A DNA stretch of 35,085 bases, from positions 1 through 35,085 of the forward strand of contig NZ_JOTP01000028.1 of NCBI RefSeq assembly GCF_000715205.1. The letters are read 5' to 3'. Shown here piece by piece: positions 33,602 to 35,085 of this stretch; the first letter of the stretch is position 1; each line of letters begins with the position of its first letter. Both the position numbers and the translations under genes were made by a program. This stretch comes from Bacillus zhangzhouensis. GTDB taxonomy: Bacteria; Bacillota; Bacilli; Bacillales; Bacillaceae. Below the pieces are notes generated by a model. That model saw only the letters and a list, made by a program, of their open reading frames with translations, made no database searches and had not been told where the DNA came from.

Positions 33602-33634
33602 ATTGTGTTTAAAACAACATGATTGTGTATAAAA
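33602..33634. repeat. direct repeats ATTGTGTnTAAAA between two small divergent genes
   Basis: ATTGTGTTTAAAA (33602-33614) and ATTGTGTATAAAA (33622-33634) are 12 of 13 identical and exactly 20 bp apart, two helical turns. They lie between the divergent small genes and could be an operator. Confidence 0.45.
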
Positions 33635-33710
33635 TAGCAACAATTTTAATAAAAATTCTTTACATTATTGGAAGTTTTATAGTAGGATGGTCAGGTTGGA
33701 GGTGAGGGGT

Positions 33711-33926
33711 ATGCTAAAAAGTTATTATTTTATTCATTCAAAAGATGATCATGGACAGTATGTTGTACATACAGAAGATTGTGCGTTTCTAGGAGATGCT
33801 TCAAGCCGTACATTGATTGGTCTGCACATGAATGGTGAAAGTGCCATTGAAGAAGCCAAAAAAATGACGAATGACACTGATTTTAATGGTTGTTTTTATT
33901 GCGCTTATTCTAGTCATACGAAATAG
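33711..33926 (+). CDS. small Cys-containing hypothetical protein
   Basis: A 71-residue soluble protein. It has a pattern of HTEDCAFLG (about 21-29), a middle helix ESAIEEAKKM, and a C-terminal GCFYCAYSSH with a CxxC, which suggests binding of one zinc or other metal ion by His and Cys residues. The start is the ATG behind GGAGGTGAGGGG; the frame extends eight codons upstream through that ribosome site. Similar short proteins with an H-C...CxxC layout are common hypothetical proteins in Firmicutes; I know of no function. Divergent from the broken gene at 33326-33516. Confidence 0.65.
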   Translation: MLKSYYFIHSKDDHGQYVVHTEDCAFLGDASSRTLIGLHMNGESAIEEAKKMTNDTDFNGCFYCAYSSHTK

Positions 33927-34206
33927 TCCATTTTTTAAGCCATATGTTCGACTCTGTTGTCTAGCATATGGTAGGTTTCAGAAGCAATCATGACTCAACA
34001 TAAGAAAGACATACAAATTGAGAAACTACCCATTTATTTAAATAGGTAGTTATCATGATCTAATAGTTCACTTTATATATATTTCATTTCCATCAATTCT
34101 TCTAAGAACTCCCATTACCTCAAGCCAAATCTAGGTCTCTCTTTTGCTCCTTCTATGAACACTCACCCTTCTTCTGTTTTTTGAGCTGATACAGTGTCAT
34201 GAATAA
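33927..34206. other. non-coding DNA with two inverted repeats
   Basis: No supported gene. CCATATG/CATATGG (about 33940-33971) and AACTACC/GGTAGTT (34025-34031 and 34046-34052, with a self-complementary AT core) are inverted repeats; neither has a strong T-run. The stretch next to 34207 probably holds the lost N-terminus of the decayed AraC gene. Confidence 0.4.
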
Positions 34207-34922
34207 AATCATATATACAATACTAGCTGTCCCCCTCTCCACTGGCATGACGAATTTCAATTTGTCTTTATTTTAGAGGGCGAGGCTGAATTTCACATCA
34301 ATGAAGACACTTTATCTATAAAGGAAGGAGACGGTGTATTTATCAACAGTGGCATGGCAAAAGACGCCAATGGAACGACATGTTCATATATTTGTTTAAA
34401 CGTTTCTTCTCATTTCATCACAGCCAATGAATGATTCACCACGTTCGTTCATCGTTATATGCAGGTGAGTCAAACACCGTATATTCTATTCAACGTAAAG
34501 GTCAAAACATATCTTTCAATGTATTCAAACCATTCAACAATGAAACATAATGCAGTAAACACCATAAAAATGAACGTACGAAACACATGCTCATATGGAT
34601 TTATCAGCATTATCTTGAAAAAGTACTTCTTCGAGATATCTCTCATGCAGGACAGCTAAGCCGCTCTGAATGCTGCAGATACTACAAAGATATTCTAAAC
34701 AAATCACCCCTGCATTATGTCAATGAGTATAGAATTCAACAAAGCCTCATCTTGCTTCAAGAGACGAATTTAAACCTACCAGGAATCGCCTACCAAGTAG
34801 GCTTCAACAGTACAAGCTATTTTATTAGTGTTTTTAAAAGAATAAAAAATACGACACCTTTAGCATATAGAAAATTAAAAGAGTCGCATTCTTTTCAGCT
34901 GAAACGGCTACATGAGATATGA
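34207..34922 (+). pseudogene. decayed AraC-family regulator
   Basis: Two pieces of an AraC regulator remain in different frames. The first (34207-34434) encodes the cupin ligand domain, with PPLHWHDEFQFVFILEGEA and a run to HFITANE, then an in-frame TGA (34432-34434); similarity continues past it (FTTFVHRYM, TPYILFNV). The second (from about 34563 to 34922, another frame) encodes the helix-turn-helix pair: GQLSRSECCRYYKDILNKSP, then IAYQVGFNSTSYFISVFKR and TPLAYRKLK, the two AraC recognition helices. No start codon fits the first piece. At least one frameshift, one stop and a missing N-terminus make it non-functional; a residual DNA-binding fragment could be made from ATG 34587. Confidence 0.82.
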
Positions 34923-34980
34923 AGATGGTGGTTCTGCCCTTTTAACATTCAACCACGTTTCAAAATCATTATGAATGGCT

Positions 34981-35021
34981 ATTGTAAATAAAAGCGATGG
35001 AGTCCTATCGCTTTTTACAAT
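34981..35021. terminator. terminator after the AraC remnant
   Basis: AAAAGCGAT/ATCGCTTTT with an 8-nt loop, extended outward by ATTGTAAA pairing with TTTACAAT. A T-run is part of the descending arm. Confidence 0.7.
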
Positions 35022-35085
35022 AACTCTATTTGCAATTTACTAATAATAATCCAACAAGTTAACAAAAATAAATTAAAAACAAATC

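Noticed and set aside
34459..34659. 66-codon plus-strand frame as a separate gene
   Set aside because: Its first residues (MQVSQTPYILFNV) continue the AraC similarity in the frame of the cupin piece; it is part of the pseudogene.
1..35085. CRISPR arrays, tRNA or rRNA genes, insertion sequences, prophage genes
   Set aside because: No regularly spaced repeats, no structural RNA signatures apart from fsrA, and no transposase, integrase or phage-like genes were seen.

Overview
The window is a stretch of Bacillus core chromosome. Gene order and protein sequences follow the B. subtilis ykpA-ykoA-sipT-fruAKR-yknZYXW-moa/moe/mob-cse15-rok-ykuV...ykuC block almost gene for gene. The divergence from B. 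subtilis proteins and the local gene losses and gains suggest the B. pumilus/safensis/altitudinis group; this is inferred from remembered homologues, as no search was run. Most genes lie on the minus strand.

Layout. 1-2.8 kb: ABC-F protein YkpA, membrane protein YkoA, signal peptidase SipT. 2.9-6.6 kb: fructose operon fruR-fruK-fruA behind a sigma-A promoter with a perfect CcpA cre site. 6.8-10.4 kb: YknWXYZ toxin-resistance ABC exporter, with yknW carrying two in-frame stop codons. 10.4-11.3 kb: AT-rich DNA and a short Rok paralogue where B. subtilis has yknUV. 11.3-15.5 kb: molybdopterin cofactor cluster mobA-moeB-moeA-mobB-moaE-moaD. 15.5-17.6 kb: sporulation gene cse15 and the nucleoid silencer rok. 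17.6-22 kb: thiol/peroxide genes ykuV and ykuU, MscS-type channel ykuT with a coupled leader peptide, ykuS, and the lysine/diaminopimelate genes dapH and ykuR. 22-25 kb: Fur-controlled flavodoxin operon ykuNOP and ccpC with its own operator. 25-27 kb: c-di-AMP receptor darB, AbrB antirepressor abbA behind a Spo0A box, ykuK, ykuJ. 27-28.2 kb: a manganese catalase and the iron-sparing sRNA fsrA with a perfect Fur box. 28.2-33.3 kb: EAL protein ykuI, FadR-controlled fadH, Tat-exported phosphoesterase ykuE, sigma-K-driven L,D-transpeptidase ykuD, MFS transporter ykuC. 33.3-35 kb: an eroding end with a small membrane-protein gene broken by a 14-bp tandem duplication, a small Cys-containing protein, and a decayed AraC regulator.

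Common themes are iron and oxidative stress (ykuNOP, fsrA, Mn catalase, ykuU, ykuV), carbon control (cre/fruR, ccpC, FadR/fadH) and transition-state or sporulation control (rok, the rok paralogue, abbA, darB, cse15, ykuD). I see no prophage, IS element, CRISPR array, rRNA or tRNA. I did not find a clear novel multi-gene system. The least explained items are the Rok paralogue island, the ykuT leader peptide, the slipped tandem repeat at 33.4 kb and the doubly interrupted yknW.
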